Shown: positions 36,513-45,927, numbered from the stretch's first letter. The stretch: 64,000 nt of DNA from Natronorubrum texcoconense (GCF_900100335.1 NZ_FNFE01000009.1:124001-188000), one strand, 5' to 3'. The notes: a model not told the origin generated them from the sequence alone. Translations and numbers: made by a program.

Positions 36513-37883
36513 CTAGTACTTCGTTTCCGCACCCGTCGCCGCGTAGATCTCGTCCATGATCGAGTTCCGTTCGGCCTGCCACGCGTCGAAGCCGTCCGGC
36601 GATGACGGATACGTCTCGTAGTGAGCGAGCAGCCGATCGGCGAGCCCCTTCGTATCGTAGAGCTTCTTCAGCGTCCCCCAGTGGCCGACCGTCTCGTACA
36701 GCACTTTCAGCTTCAGCCCGAGGCCGACGCTCGACGACCCCGAGTACAGCGCGTTCGAGAGCTGTTCGCCGGGCAGCGCCGCCAGCAACGACAGCAGGTC
36801 GTCGAGATCGTACGCCGTCGCGAAGACGTTGTAGACGTCGAGCGCGGCGTACCGGCCGCCGTAGTGATCCATCACGCGCTCGTTGTACCGCCAGAGGGTC
36901 TCCTCGCTCGCGTCCTCCTTTTCGAGCGCCTGTATCGCCTGTTCGCCGGCGTACTGGCCGGCGTACGCCGCCCCGCCGATCCCGCCGCCGCTGATCGGGT
37001 TGACGTGGGCGGCCGCGTCCCCGATGGCCATGTAGCCGGGTGCCGTCGCCGAGTCGTACGGTCGACGCGTCGGCAGCGCTGCGCCGAGCTTGTCCTTCAC
37101 CGTCGCTCCCCGTAGCTCCGGGCGCTGGCTGATGTCCTCCCGGAGGTCGCTGACCAACTGCATCGGCTCCTCGTTCATCTGAAAGCCGAGGCCGACGTTG
37201 ATCTCCGTCGGCGTCCGCGGGAAGTACCATAGATACCCCGCGGAGCGTTTCGTCGGTTTGACCACGAGGGCGTCGTCCCACTCGACCGGCTCTTCGACCT
37301 CGATGATCTCGCGGTAGGCCGAGGAGAACTGCGAGTACCGCACGTTCGTATCGAACGTCGTCCCGTCGAAATCGATCGTGTCCTGGAGAATCGACAGCGC
37401 GCCGGCGCCGTCCAGCGTGACCGTCGCCTTGTAGGACCGGCGTTCGTCCGCCCGCTTCGCCTCGAAGCCCGTTACGCGGCCGTCGTCGTCCTGGGTGACG
37501 CGCTGTACGACGGTGTCGTAGTGGAAGTCGACGCCCGCGCGTTCGGCCGAGCCGATGAGCTGTCGCCCGAACTCCCAGCGGTCGATAACCGCGAGCTCAC
37601 CCGGGACCGGAATGTCCAGTACGGCGTCCTCCTGTGGAATCTCGAAGCGACCGTGGTCGACGGCCGTATTCGTAAACGCGTCGGCGATCTCGGATTTCGG
37701 AATCGCCTTCGGGAACTCGTCGGCTCCCTTCAGTGCGTCGCCACAGGCGATGTGTCCGGCCTCCTCGGCGTCCTTTCGCTCCACGATGACGACGTCGTAT
37801 CCAGCCTTCGAAATCGTCGATGCCGCGTAACAGCCGGCGGTGCCAGCACCGACGATCGCGACGTCGTACTCGAACGAGGTCAT
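36513..37883 (-). CDS. Geranylgeranyl-reductase-type FAD-dependent oxidoreductase
   Basis: 456 residues. N-terminal Rossmann FAD motif DVAIVGAGTAGCYAASTIS, then the second FAD motif GYMAIGDAAAHVNPISGGGIGGAAYAGQYA. GGR-family proteins reduce isoprenoid double bonds in archaeal lipid or quinone side chains; others in the family act on chlorophyll or carotenoid precursors. Start at ATG 37883 (MTSFEYDVAIVG); the upstream basic extension is not family-like. Confidence 0.9.
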   Translation of the reverse strand: MTSFEYDVAIVGAGTAGCYAASTISKAGYDVVIVERKDAEEAGHIACGDALKGADEFPKAIPKSEIADAFTNTAVDHGRFEIPQEDAVLDIPVPGELAVIDRWEFGRQLIGSAERAGVDFHYDTVVQRVTQDDDGRVTGFEAKRADERRSYKATVTLDGAGALSILQDTIDFDGTTFDTNVRYSQFSSAYREIIEVEEPVEWDDALVVKPTKRSAGYLWYFPRTPTEINVGLGFQMNEEPMQLVSDLREDISQRPELRGATVKDKLGAALPTRRPYDSATAPGYMAIGDAAAHVNPISGGGIGGAAYAGQYAGEQAIQALEKEDASEETLWRYNERVMDHYGGRYAALDVYNVFATAYDLDDLLSLLAALPGEQLSNALYSGSSSVGLGLKLKVLYETVGHWGTLKKLYDTKGLADRLLAHYETYPSSPDGFDAWQAERNSIMDEIYAATGAETKY

Positions 37884-37990
37884 GGTACTCCCTTCGGTTC
37901 CGCGGGGAAAAATACTCATACTTCGGTGCTTCGCGTGACGCCGCCGTCGAAACATAGAGTAAAGCGCCCAGCCGACGAACAGCGTCGCGA

Positions 37991-38389
37991 ATGCAGATCA
38001 GCATCTTCGGTCGGGACCGAGAGATAGCCGCCTCGAGGATCGACGCGGGGCCGGAGGCGATCCGCGAGCAGGTCCGCGAGTACGAGACCGGCGAGCGGAC
38101 CGAATTCGACCTCGAGATCGAGTATCCGGACGATTTCACGGGACAGGTCATGCGGGCGATGACGGAGATTCCGGCCGGCGAAACGCGAACGTACGGCGAT
38201 ATCGCGCGGGAGCTCGAGAGCGCGCCGATCGCGGTCGGGCAGGCCTGCGGCCGAAACCAAATTCCGATCATCGTCCCCTGCCACCGGATCGTCGGCGTCG
38301 ACTCGCTCACCGGGTACGGCGGCGGGCTAGACCTGAAACGCGAGTTGCTCGAGCACGAAGGGGCGGTGCTTCCGGGCGAGTCGGCGTAG
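37991..38389 (+). CDS. ogt: Methylated-DNA-protein cysteine methyltransferase
   Basis: 132 residues, single-domain alkyltransferase. Active site IIVPCHRIVG with the acceptor Cys97; preceding helix MTEIPAGETRTYGDIARELE and QACGRNQ of the DNA-binding helix-turn-helix. Removes alkyl groups from O6-alkylguanine, acting once. The short N-terminal domain is normal for this clade. Confidence 0.95.
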   Translation: MQISIFGRDREIAASRIDAGPEAIREQVREYETGERTEFDLEIEYPDDFTGQVMRAMTEIPAGETRTYGDIARELESAPIAVGQACGRNQIPIIVPCHRIVGVDSLTGYGGGLDLKRELLEHEGAVLPGESA

Positions 38390-38428
38390 ACCGGGCGACT
38401 ACGAGCGCAAGGTCATCGATACGGGAAC

Positions 38429-38749
38429 TCAACCGGGGCGCGCCTCTGCAGACGATTCGTCCCTGTCGACGAGCGCGATCGAGCACTCGGCGACGGTCGG
38501 GGCAGCGTCTCGGGACCTCGACACGGTGACTTGCAGACCGACGCGAGTGCCGGGAATCTCGAGGATTTGAGCGCGCCGGAGTCGGCGGACGAGCAGAACC
38601 CCGGCTATCACCACCGCGAGGGTGGTGACGGCGGCTGTCGGGTAGTCGACGGCGACCAGCACGGCGACGAGACCGGCGACCACGAGGAAGCCGGCGGCGA
38701 TCGAGCGGGCGGTGACGGGTTCGGGGTGCGACGGGTGGTGTCTCCACAT
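38429..38749 (-). CDS. Hypothetical protein with two membrane segments
   Basis: 107 residues from ATG 38749 (MWRHHPSHPEPVTARS). Two hydrophobic segments (AAGFLVVAGLVAVLVAV; AAVTTLAVVIAGVLLV) precede an ~45-residue soluble tail. No family recognised. An upstream ATG at 38776 is possible. Confidence 0.6.
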   Translation of the reverse strand: MWRHHPSHPEPVTARSIAAGFLVVAGLVAVLVAVDYPTAAVTTLAVVIAGVLLVRRLRRAQILEIPGTRVGLQVTVSRSRDAAPTVAECSIALVDRDESSAEARPG

Positions 38750-38910
38750 ACTGTTACAGAGGGAGCCGTTCGGCATAATTGTAATCTGAAAAACATTTCA
38801 GTAAGGCGGCTTACCGAACTCGATTTCAGTCGTCGGTGACACGGGTTCGCCTCGAGGCTGGCGCTCCCGCTCGAGTCTTCGTAACTGGCTCGAGTAGCCG
38901 CTGAACCGTT

Positions 38911-39867
38911 ATGTCAGTCGCGACCGACGGATCGAGCATGCCCGGCTTTCCGATCCTCACCGACGGAGACGTCTACGCCCAGTTCGACTACGAAACCGTC
39001 GTCGACGCGATGTCCGACGCGTTCGCCGAACGCGCGGCGGGAACGCTCGAGGCGCCGCCGCGCTGGTCCGTCGACGCCGGCGCGGGCGACCTGGTGTTCA
39101 CCGCTGGCGCCGCGACCGGATCGACGAACGCCGCGGGATTTCGCGTCTACGAGACCTACCCCGAATCGGGCGCGGCCCACACGGAACTCGTCGCGGTCTT
39201 CGACGCGACGACGGGCGCGTTCGAGGGGCTGCTCGTCGGCCACGCCGTCGGCGGCCTCCGAACGGGCGGGATCGGCGGCGTCGCGGTCGACTGCCTCGCA
39301 CGCGAAGACAGCGAGACGCTCGGCGTGCTCGGCAGCGGCTTTCAGGCTCGAGCGCAGGTCGGCGCGGCCTGTGCGGTTCGGGATTTCGATCAGGTGTTGG
39401 TCTACAGCCCGACGGAAGCGAGCCGAAACGCGTTCGCTGAGACGGTCGACGACGAGGTCGAACCGGCCGCCCGCGCGGTGGACGATCCGGAGTCGGTCGT
39501 CCGCGAGGCCGACGCACTCGTCTGTGCGACCGACAGTGTGGAGCCCGTCTTCGACCCCGACTGGCTCGAGTCGGGAACCCACGTCACCACGATCGGACCG
39601 AAGTTCCGGGACGCCCACGAACTGCCGCTCGAGGTGGTCGACCGAGCCGACGCCGTCGCGACCGATTCCCGGCCACAGGTCGACGCCGACGACCGTCCCC
39701 ATCTCGTTTCGAGCGAGTACGACGGCCGGCTCCTCGAACTCGCCGAAGTGCTCGAGGAGCCGACTCTCGGACGGACGGCCGCGGCCGACGTGACGCTGTT
39801 CTGCTCGGTCGGGCTGGCCGGCACGGAGGTCGTGCTCGGATCGCGATTCCTCGAGGCGTTCGCGTGA
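38911..39867 (+). CDS. Ornithine cyclodeaminase / mu-crystallin family protein
   Basis: 318 residues. Rossmann motif TLGVLGSGFQARAQVGAAC and conserved YETYPESGAAHTELVAVFDATTGAFEGLLVGHAVGGLRTGGIGGVAVD with the Arg/Lys substrate pocket. Members include ornithine cyclodeaminase, alanine dehydrogenase and ketimine reductase; the substrate here is not clear. ATG 38938 (MPGFPILTD) is an alternative start 9 codons in. Confidence 0.9.
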   Translation: MSVATDGSSMPGFPILTDGDVYAQFDYETVVDAMSDAFAERAAGTLEAPPRWSVDAGAGDLVFTAGAATGSTNAAGFRVYETYPESGAAHTELVAVFDATTGAFEGLLVGHAVGGLRTGGIGGVAVDCLAREDSETLGVLGSGFQARAQVGAACAVRDFDQVLVYSPTEASRNAFAETVDDEVEPAARAVDDPESVVREADALVCATDSVEPVFDPDWLESGTHVTTIGPKFRDAHELPLEVVDRADAVATDSRPQVDADDRPHLVSSEYDGRLLELAEVLEEPTLGRTAAADVTLFCSVGLAGTEVVLGSRFLEAFA

Positions 39868-39943
39868 CCACCGCCAGTCGCGCAACGCGCTCGACATCGT
39901 CGGAGGCTCGAGGCAGATGCTGTCGAACACCTCGTATCAGTAA

Positions 39944-39953
39944 TTATTTATAA
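39944..39953 (+). promoter_or_regulatory. TATA-like box, leaderless spacing
   Basis: TTATTTATAA is centred 27 nt before the ATG at 39976, within an otherwise GC-rich stretch. Confidence 0.65.
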
Positions 39954-39975
39954 CTTCCTCGGGTACCGGACGCGT

Positions 39976-40176
39976 ATGGCCGAGGAGATCAGTCCGGCGC
40001 TGGAAGCCTATCTTCGCTCGATTCGGACGATTTTGGCCGCGGTAGTGCTCGCAATTCTGGCCGTGCCGTTTCTCGCGAATCAGGACGAAATTGGGCTCTA
40101 CCTCGCTGGCGCATCGATACTGGTTCTTGCGTATTCTCTCGTGAGTGGTCCCTACCCCGAGTTTCGAGACCTGTAG
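39976..40176 (+). CDS. Small membrane protein, unknown function
   Basis: 66 residues, two membrane helices (TILAAVVLAILAVPFLA; EIGLYLAGASILVLAYSLV) with an acidic N-terminus MAEEISPALEAYLRS. A good TATA-like box 27 nt before the ATG supports expression. Family not recognised. Confidence 0.7.
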   Translation: MAEEISPALEAYLRSIRTILAAVVLAILAVPFLANQDEIGLYLAGASILVLAYSLVSGPYPEFRDL

Positions 40177-40463
40177 TGCAGTTCGCCGTCGTTCGTCGAC
40201 CGTCGATCATCGGAGACACTGGTGGCCGATTCGGCTTCGCAGCGGCCCATCGTCCGAACACTGGTAACCGACTGTTGCGAAGCGAGACGCCGTTCGGGAC
40301 GGCACGCGCGTCGACTGCGGCCCAGACGCGCGCCGTTCGGTTGGCTGTACCGAGCGACTAGCCCCGACCTCGTCTCCGCCTTCTCGACACCCCCACCCAT
40401 AATATCTCACTACGTCCCGAAACGTCCGGCGCCACTTTACTTCGCGTCACCCGCCTACCCGGC

Positions 40464-42233
40464 ATGGACACGAACGTCCGCCGCCGCGAGTTTCTCGCGG
40501 GTACCGGCGGGATCGGTGCCGTAAGCGTTGCCGGGTGTACCGGGTTCTCGGTCGAGGAGTCCGACGAAGCGCAGAACGGAGCCGGATCCGTCGCGGTCGT
40601 CTCACAGCACGAACTCGCGACCGAGGCCGGACTCGAGGTTCTCGAGGACGGGGGAACAGCCGCCGATGCGGCCGTCGCCGTCGCCTGCGCTCTGAGCGTC
40701 GTCGAGCCCTGGTTCTCCTCCGCGCTCGGCGGCGGTACCTGGGCGCTCTACTACGACGCCGAGGACGAGGAGATCACCAGTCTGGACGGCGTGGGACCCG
40801 TCGGATCGGAGGCCTCGCCGGAAGAGTACGAAGAACGTGCGGAGAGAGCCGGGATGCACCAGGCCGTCGTTCCCGGCGCCTGGGACGGTTGGATGCTGTG
40901 GCTCGAGGAATACGGCGAACTTGACCTCGATGCGGTGCTCGAACCCGCTATCGAGACCGCTCGAGAGGGGTATCCCGCCAGTCCGGAACTGCGGAGTTGG
41001 CTCGAGAACGAGGCCGACGAGATCGACGACCGTCCCGACGCCGCCGAGATCTACCACTCCGACGGCGACCTCCTGGAGGAAGGTGACACGGTCTATCAGG
41101 AGGAGATGGCGGATACGTTCGGGGCGCTCGCCGACGCCGCCGACGAACAGGGAGACGAGGACCGCAGCGACGCGATACAGGCGGCTCGAGACTACTTCTA
41201 CCGCGGTCCGATCGCCGAGGAAATCGTCGAGTTTAGCGACGAACACGACGGCTACCTCACGCTGTCGGACTTCGAGGCGTTCGAAGCCGAGATCGTCGAC
41301 CCCCTCTCGATCGAGTACGACGATGACGTCGACGTCTACCAGAACCCGCCCAACAGTCAGGGAATCACGCAGCTACTGGCGCTGAACACCCTGAAAGAGT
41401 ACGACTTCGACGACCTCGACTCGACCGACGCCGACGCCGTCCACCTGCAGGCCGAGGCGATCAAACTCGCGTTCGCGGACCGCTACCACCACGTGGGCGA
41501 TCCCGAGCGAGTCGACGTCCCCGTCGAGGAGTTGCTTGACGACGAGTACGCCGCGGACCAGGCCGAGCGGATCGAGATGGACAGTGCGGTGGAGTGGCCG
41601 TTCGACTCGGGACTCGAGGAGGACCCGGTTTCGTCCGTCGGAAACGCCGATCACACCACCACGTTCCACGTCGTCGACGGCGACGGCAACGCGGCCGCGG
41701 TAACGACCAGTCTGGGCGCGCAGTTCCTCGTCGTCGGCGACACTGGCATCCACATCAACAACCGAATGCGAATGCTCTCCGTCGAGGACGACGACCCGAA
41801 TCAGCTCACGCCCGGGTACAAGGTCCGACACACCTCGAACCCCTACATGGCCGTCCGCGACGGCCAGCCCTACATCTTGGGCGGCAACACCGGCGTGGAC
41901 ACCCAGCCGCAGGGCCAGACCCAGCAGTTCCTCCACGTCCACGAGTTCGGCCACGACGCCCAGGCGGCCATCGACCACCCCCGGTTCGTGAGCACGGCGT
42001 TCCCGTCGACTGACGTTCCCTGGGAGGCCGAGAACACGCTCGAGATGGAGGCGGAGTACCCCGAGGACGTCCGCGAGGAGCTCGCAGATCGCGGTCACGA
42101 CGTCGTCGACGCCCCGTCGGTCGGCTCCGCGACGATGATCGTGCTCGAGGAGGATGGGGAGTCACTCGAGACCGGAGCCGAACCCAGAATCTCGACTGCC
42201 GAGGGTGAGGTTACGGAGCCGGAGACGGATTGA
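40464..42233 (+). CDS. ggt: Gamma-glutamyltransferase, Tat-exported lipoprotein
   Basis: 589 residues. The N-terminus is a Tat signal with RRREFLAGT and a lipobox ending AVSVAGC (Cys about residue 26), so the enzyme should be exported folded and lipid-anchored outside the cell. The GGT fold begins SVAVVSQHELATEAGLEVLE. The autoprocessing Thr of the GGT family aligns with Thr398 in DHTTTFHVVDGDGN; C-terminal DHPRFVSTAFPSTDVPW region is typical. The enzyme transfers or hydrolyses gamma-glutamyl groups (glutathione, gamma-glutamylcysteine, the haloarchaeal thiol). Confidence 0.93.
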   Translation: MDTNVRRREFLAGTGGIGAVSVAGCTGFSVEESDEAQNGAGSVAVVSQHELATEAGLEVLEDGGTAADAAVAVACALSVVEPWFSSALGGGTWALYYDAEDEEITSLDGVGPVGSEASPEEYEERAERAGMHQAVVPGAWDGWMLWLEEYGELDLDAVLEPAIETAREGYPASPELRSWLENEADEIDDRPDAAEIYHSDGDLLEEGDTVYQEEMADTFGALADAADEQGDEDRSDAIQAARDYFYRGPIAEEIVEFSDEHDGYLTLSDFEAFEAEIVDPLSIEYDDDVDVYQNPPNSQGITQLLALNTLKEYDFDDLDSTDADAVHLQAEAIKLAFADRYHHVGDPERVDVPVEELLDDEYAADQAERIEMDSAVEWPFDSGLEEDPVSSVGNADHTTTFHVVDGDGNAAAVTTSLGAQFLVVGDTGIHINNRMRMLSVEDDDPNQLTPGYKVRHTSNPYMAVRDGQPYILGGNTGVDTQPQGQTQQFLHVHEFGHDAQAAIDHPRFVSTAFPSTDVPWEAENTLEMEAEYPEDVREELADRGHDVVDAPSVGSATMIVLEEDGESLETGAEPRISTAEGEVTEPETD

Positions 42234-42261
42234 ACCGACGTTTGTTCTGTACCGATCAGAC

Positions 42262-42467
42262 CACGTGCGGTGGCACGCGCTGAGCCGCGACGAGCGAAGC
42301 GAAGGGGGAGCGAAGCGACCCGTGAGCCAGGTGAGGCGCGGCTCGAACTCGTGTGAGGGATGAGTGAAGGAGCGCCAGCGACTGAATGAATCGGTTGGGG
42401 AGGACGTGGAAATCACTGCTGCCAGGGTGAGCAGAACACTCGTCTCGTCGGAGTGCGAAAAATAGTT
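42262..42467. repeat. Dispersed noncoding repeat, copy A
   Basis: Shares with 49403-49678: the start CACGTGCGG / CACGTACGG followed by CGCGCTGAGCCGCG and CGAGCG; a 23-nt exact block (42387-42409, core GAATCGGTTGGGGAGGACG); the core CTG..GCCAGGG; and a tail ACACTC..GTCTC..CGG..TGC.AAAA. No coding potential. It lies between ggt and the FtsZ-like gene. Also contains GGAGCGAAGCGACCCGTGAGC, nearly the same as inside the 54.4 kb element. Confidence 0.75.
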
Positions 42468-42497
42468 TCTTCGCCCGACGCCGTGTTCGTACTGGAG

Positions 42498-43637
42498 TTA
42501 CGTCGAGCGGGCCGCAGCTGCTCGCAACTCCTCGAGTCGATCGGACTCCACGTCAGCCAGCACCACGCCCGCGAACACCGTCTCGCCGTCGGGCCGCGGC
42601 GCGTCCCCGCCCAGAATTCCCGAGCCGCCGATGGCAGACTCGAGCGTCCGCCGGCCCTCGGCGATCGCCTGTCGGTTGAGCCACGCGGGCGGGCCGCCGA
42701 CGATCAGGAGTCCGCGCGCCGCGGTTTCGGGCTCGCACTCGAGCGTCAACTTCCCCCTTATTCCCTTTCGGACGACAGTCTCGACGGCGCTGACGGCCTC
42801 TCTGGCTTCGACCTCCCGCTCCGTCGGCAGCAGTCCGAGTCCGAACTTCGAACTCGTGGTCTCGACCGTTTGTTCGGCGTAGCCGAGCGTGACGATGGCC
42901 GACTCGTTGCCGACGATCCGTTCGATGTCGCTCGCGTCGATGACGGTTTGGGCGACGGGACCATCCGACTCGCCGCCGCCGGCGAAGACGGCCGCGACTC
43001 GCGTCGCAAGCGCTCGATTCGACCGATCGCGTGCATCGGCGAGCTCCTCGCCGGGTCGGAGCCACGTCTCGTTGTCGAACGGAACGATCGCGCTCGCCAC
43101 CCCCTCGAGTCGCTCGAGCGTCCGAACCGCGTTCGTTGCCGCGTCGGGTCGCGGCGGCGTATTCTCCCCGGCCGAGGCCTTCCTCGAGCCACCGCCGAGG
43201 CCGGACGGCTCGCCGGCGTTCGGATCGAACTCCCGGTCAGCCGGCAACGTCGCGAGGACGTACACCGACTCGTCGTAGGTTCGTTGCAGCGCCGCGACGA
43301 GCGCGGGGACCGTTCCGCCGCCGGTCACGCCACCGAGACCGACCGCGACGAGGAACGCGTCGGCCTCGGTGGGGCTACCGCGCTCGAGTACCTCGAGCAG
43401 TTCCGCGGCGTGTTCCTGTCCGGTCTCCGTCGCGGCCTCGAGCCCGTCGTCGAACGCCGATTCCGCGCCGTAGCGATAGCGGTGTGACTCGGGGAGCACC
43501 GTCCGCTGTAGGTCGGCTTCGTCGGTATCGAACGCGAAGACGTCCGTGAGAAACGAGCCTCCAGCCGGCTCCGCCGCCCGAATCGCGTCGGCGATCCGAC
43601 AGCCCGCGCCGCCGACGCCGATCACCTCGAGTTGCAT
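42498..43637 (-). CDS. Divergent FtsZ/CetZ-type tubulin-like GTPase
   Basis: 379 residues. The N-terminus MQLEVIGVGGAGCRIADAI matches the first GTP-binding strand of FtsZ/CetZ (G.GG.G..), and VAVGLGGVTGGGTVPALVAAL occupies the tubulin signature position (GGGTG[ST]G), here imperfect. LLIVGGPPAWLNRQ resembles the FtsZ C-domain. It is shorter and more divergent than canonical FtsZ1/2 or CetZ and carries inserted acidic loops. It may be a paralogue with altered polymerisation. GTP use is inferred. Start at ATG 43637. Confidence 0.8.
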   Translation of the reverse strand: MQLEVIGVGGAGCRIADAIRAAEPAGGSFLTDVFAFDTDEADLQRTVLPESHRYRYGAESAFDDGLEAATETGQEHAAELLEVLERGSPTEADAFLVAVGLGGVTGGGTVPALVAALQRTYDESVYVLATLPADREFDPNAGEPSGLGGGSRKASAGENTPPRPDAATNAVRTLERLEGVASAIVPFDNETWLRPGEELADARDRSNRALATRVAAVFAGGGESDGPVAQTVIDASDIERIVGNESAIVTLGYAEQTVETTSSKFGLGLLPTEREVEAREAVSAVETVVRKGIRGKLTLECEPETAARGLLIVGGPPAWLNRQAIAEGRRTLESAIGGSGILGGDAPRPDGETVFAGVVLADVESDRLEELRAAAARST

Positions 43638-43691
43638 ACGGCTACCCTCTCGCGTCGGGGTTTTTATGGTTGCGCTCGCGCGGGGCCCGGA

Positions 43692-44756
43692 TCAGGGCGT
43701 CAACCGCTCGACCGACCACCAGTCGATCCCGCCGGCCCCGTCGACCAGCGCGAACACCATGGTCTTGCGGACGCCGTGGGCGAGGCGCACGTCGAGCGCG
43801 AGGTCCCGGGGTTCGAAGACGTGGTCGTCGGGGTGGACCCGGAGCAGCAGCTCGGAGTGACCCAGGTTCTCGACGGACTCCACGTCGGCGTAGGTTCGGA
43901 AGTCCGCGCCGAACTTGTAGCCCGTCTTCGGGACGACGTCCCGCTCGCGCAGTTCGGTGTAGACCGCAAGTCGTCGGGCGAACCGCTCGCCTTCGACCTC
44001 GTGGCCCCGGTCGCGAACCGTCTCCGGATCGAGATCGATCGCCCCGCGTTCGGCGAGGAAGGCCGCCTCGAGCAGCGACAACTGCAGCGTCGGCTCGTCG
44101 TACTCTCTGCCCTCGAGCGGCTGGCCGTAGAAGGTGGTCTCGTAGAGGGACAACGGAGGCTCCCAGACGACGACCCGATCGGCCAGCAGGTCGGCCTCGC
44201 AGCCGTCGGGCAACGCGGCGTCGGGGGTCGACGATCCCGACGGATCGCGGGACGATACGTCGAAGTACGTGATCTCGCTCTCCTCGTCGACCACCGCGAG
44301 AACGGCGTCCTCGAGGTCGCTCGCGGGCACGTCGGTCCGCTCGCCGATCACCCGCAGCGCGTACTCGGTCTCGCCGTCTCGTGGCCCCTTCCCGCGGGGG
44401 AAGACCGCGAAATCGACCGCTCCCTCGGGCGGGTCGGGAACCCACGGCTCCGCGGCCGGCGAGAGGTAGAAGCCACGAGAACGGAGGTCGGCGTAGACCA
44501 GAAACCGGACGCCGAACTTCTCGCCGGGTTCGCGGGCCGCGAAAGCGCGGAAGTCGAGACGGTCGCCGCTCGCGTCGTCGACGACCGCCTCGAGGTCCCC
44601 GCGATACAGGAGGTGCGCCGCCTCGATCGGTGCGAGGGCGATCTCGTTGCCCTCGAGCGGGTAGCCGTAGCCCCGCGAGTCGTGATAGCGCTGCCGCGCG
44701 TCGCTCCCCACGCGGACGACGCCCGCATCCTCGTCGAACCGCCCCTCGAGTGTCAT
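43692..44756 (-). CDS. endA: tRNA-splicing endonuclease EndA
   Basis: 354 residues, the double-unit form of euryarchaeal EndA: an N-terminal degenerate half (LEGNEIALAPIEAAHLLYRGDLEAV, VRFLVYADLRSRGFYLSP) and a catalytic half (LQLSLLEAAFLAERGAI, GYKFGADFRTY). Catalytic triad visible: Tyr in GADFRTY, His in LGHSELLLRV, Lys in HGVRKTMVFAL. Cuts introns from pre-tRNA (and pre-rRNA) at bulge-helix-bulge motifs. Confidence 0.96.
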   Translation of the reverse strand: MTLEGRFDEDAGVVRVGSDARQRYHDSRGYGYPLEGNEIALAPIEAAHLLYRGDLEAVVDDASGDRLDFRAFAAREPGEKFGVRFLVYADLRSRGFYLSPAAEPWVPDPPEGAVDFAVFPRGKGPRDGETEYALRVIGERTDVPASDLEDAVLAVVDEESEITYFDVSSRDPSGSSTPDAALPDGCEADLLADRVVVWEPPLSLYETTFYGQPLEGREYDEPTLQLSLLEAAFLAERGAIDLDPETVRDRGHEVEGERFARRLAVYTELRERDVVPKTGYKFGADFRTYADVESVENLGHSELLLRVHPDDHVFEPRDLALDVRLAHGVRKTMVFALVDGAGGIDWWSVERLTP

Positions 44757-45107
44757 AGTCGGGGTTTCGCCGGCCGGGACTAAGGGGCTGCGGATCGATT
44801 CCTAGTCGGTGACGGATGGCGAGCATCGGCGGACGATACTCGAGCAGCGGCGACTGATTCGACCGTCTCGAAAGCCCCTGGCACGCTGAACTCGCGCGCC
44901 GACCCTGCGCTCCGCATCTCACTTCGTTCGATTGCGGTGCTTGGGCTGTCGGGCTTCGCCCAGCACAACGGAAGAGCAAGCTCTTCCGAGCATCGCGGAC
45001 GCAAAGCGTCCGCTCAACGCCAGCCCCTTTCAGTCCCACCCACCGCAGCGGCTGGTCGGGTCGCTGTAGCGCGGTGGATGGGGTTCGCTCTGGAGCGCGT
45101 TGTTAGA
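44757..45107. other. 351-bp gap with a cluster of perfect hairpins
   Basis: No gene. Consecutive hairpins: GGGC-TTC-GCCC (about 44951), GGAAGAGC-AA-GCTCTTCC (44970-44987) and GCGGACGC-AAA-GCGTCCGC (44995-45013), followed by GCCCCTTTCAGTCCCACC. Hairpins are tightly packed over ~65 bp, unlike ordinary spacers; a structured RNA or repeat is possible. Confidence 0.5.
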
Positions 45108-45884
45108 TTAGTCCCTTGCCGTCGATTCGGCCTCGAGCGGCTCTCCGAGCACCTCTTTACACGTCGCGTCGAGACACCGGGTCCCGCTCCGGGTTTCGAA
45201 CGTCGGCAGCCCACAGCCGCACTCGCCGTCGACGACGCCCGCGGGGACGGCGAAGCCGGTGTCGCAGTCTGGGTAGTGCTCGCAGCCGGCGATGAGTCCG
45301 CCGCGTCGGAGGATTCGAAGGTCGCCATCGCAGTTCGACTCCGGACAGGCCCACTCGCGGTCGAACGCTTCTCGGACGGCGTCGTCGAGGGACTCGCACG
45401 AGCGGTCGAGACAGACGTTGAACGCCAGCCCGCGCTCGACGCGCATCCGCGGGAGGCCACAGTCGCAGTCGCACTGCTCCTCGCGAATCGTCGCGTCTCG
45501 AGGCACTCCGTACCGATCCCCGCAGCCGACGCAGTGGACGCCGTTCGAGCGCACAAGCGCGCCGTCGCAGTCGGGACAGCGCCCGACGGGCGTCCCGGCC
45601 GCCGAGGCCGGATAGTGCGCGAAGCCGTCCTGGTCGTGGGCGGCGATCCGCAGCGTCTGGGTGTCCTTCTTCGCCACGAGCGTGAAGTCGTTCGCGCGGT
45701 CGCTCGAGACGCTGTCGGCCCGCGTCAGCCAGGCCACGGGCTGGTAGCCGTCGCTGTCGTGGACTAAGACGGTGTTGTCGGGTTTGACGATGGTCGTCAC
45801 CCGGCCGCGGTACTCCTCGCGGTCGGCGTCTTCGGCGATGACGGTACAGTCGCCAGCGAGCACGCGAATCGCGTCGTCGATCAT
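45108..45884 (-). CDS. DUF91-like domain with topoisomerase-type zinc ribbons
   Basis: 258 residues from ATG 45884. The first ~100 residues (MIDDAIRVLAGDCTVIAEDADREEYRGRVTTIVKPDNTVLVHD.. GYQPVAWLTRAD) resemble the N-terminal domain of NucS/DUF91 DNA endonucleases. Then come three or four C4 zinc ribbons: CPDCDGAL..CVGCGDRYG, CDCDCGLP, CPESNCDGDL..GCEHYPDCDTGF, CGCGLPTF, similar to topoisomerase I C-terminal zinc fingers. No NucS catalytic domain is present, so DNA binding without cutting is likely. Confidence 0.8.
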   Translation of the reverse strand: MIDDAIRVLAGDCTVIAEDADREEYRGRVTTIVKPDNTVLVHDSDGYQPVAWLTRADSVSSDRANDFTLVAKKDTQTLRIAAHDQDGFAHYPASAAGTPVGRCPDCDGALVRSNGVHCVGCGDRYGVPRDATIREEQCDCDCGLPRMRVERGLAFNVCLDRSCESLDDAVREAFDREWACPESNCDGDLRILRRGGLIAGCEHYPDCDTGFAVPAGVVDGECGCGLPTFETRSGTRCLDATCKEVLGEPLEAESTARD

Positions 45885-45927
45885 GGACGGTCTGGCCGCG
45901 GGTTGGTATATAAAATCGAGGACGCGA

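Noticed and set aside
36403-37281. Long upstream extension of trpS
   Set aside because: Basic, repetitive filler antisense/out of frame to the GGR-type gene; not TrpRS-like.
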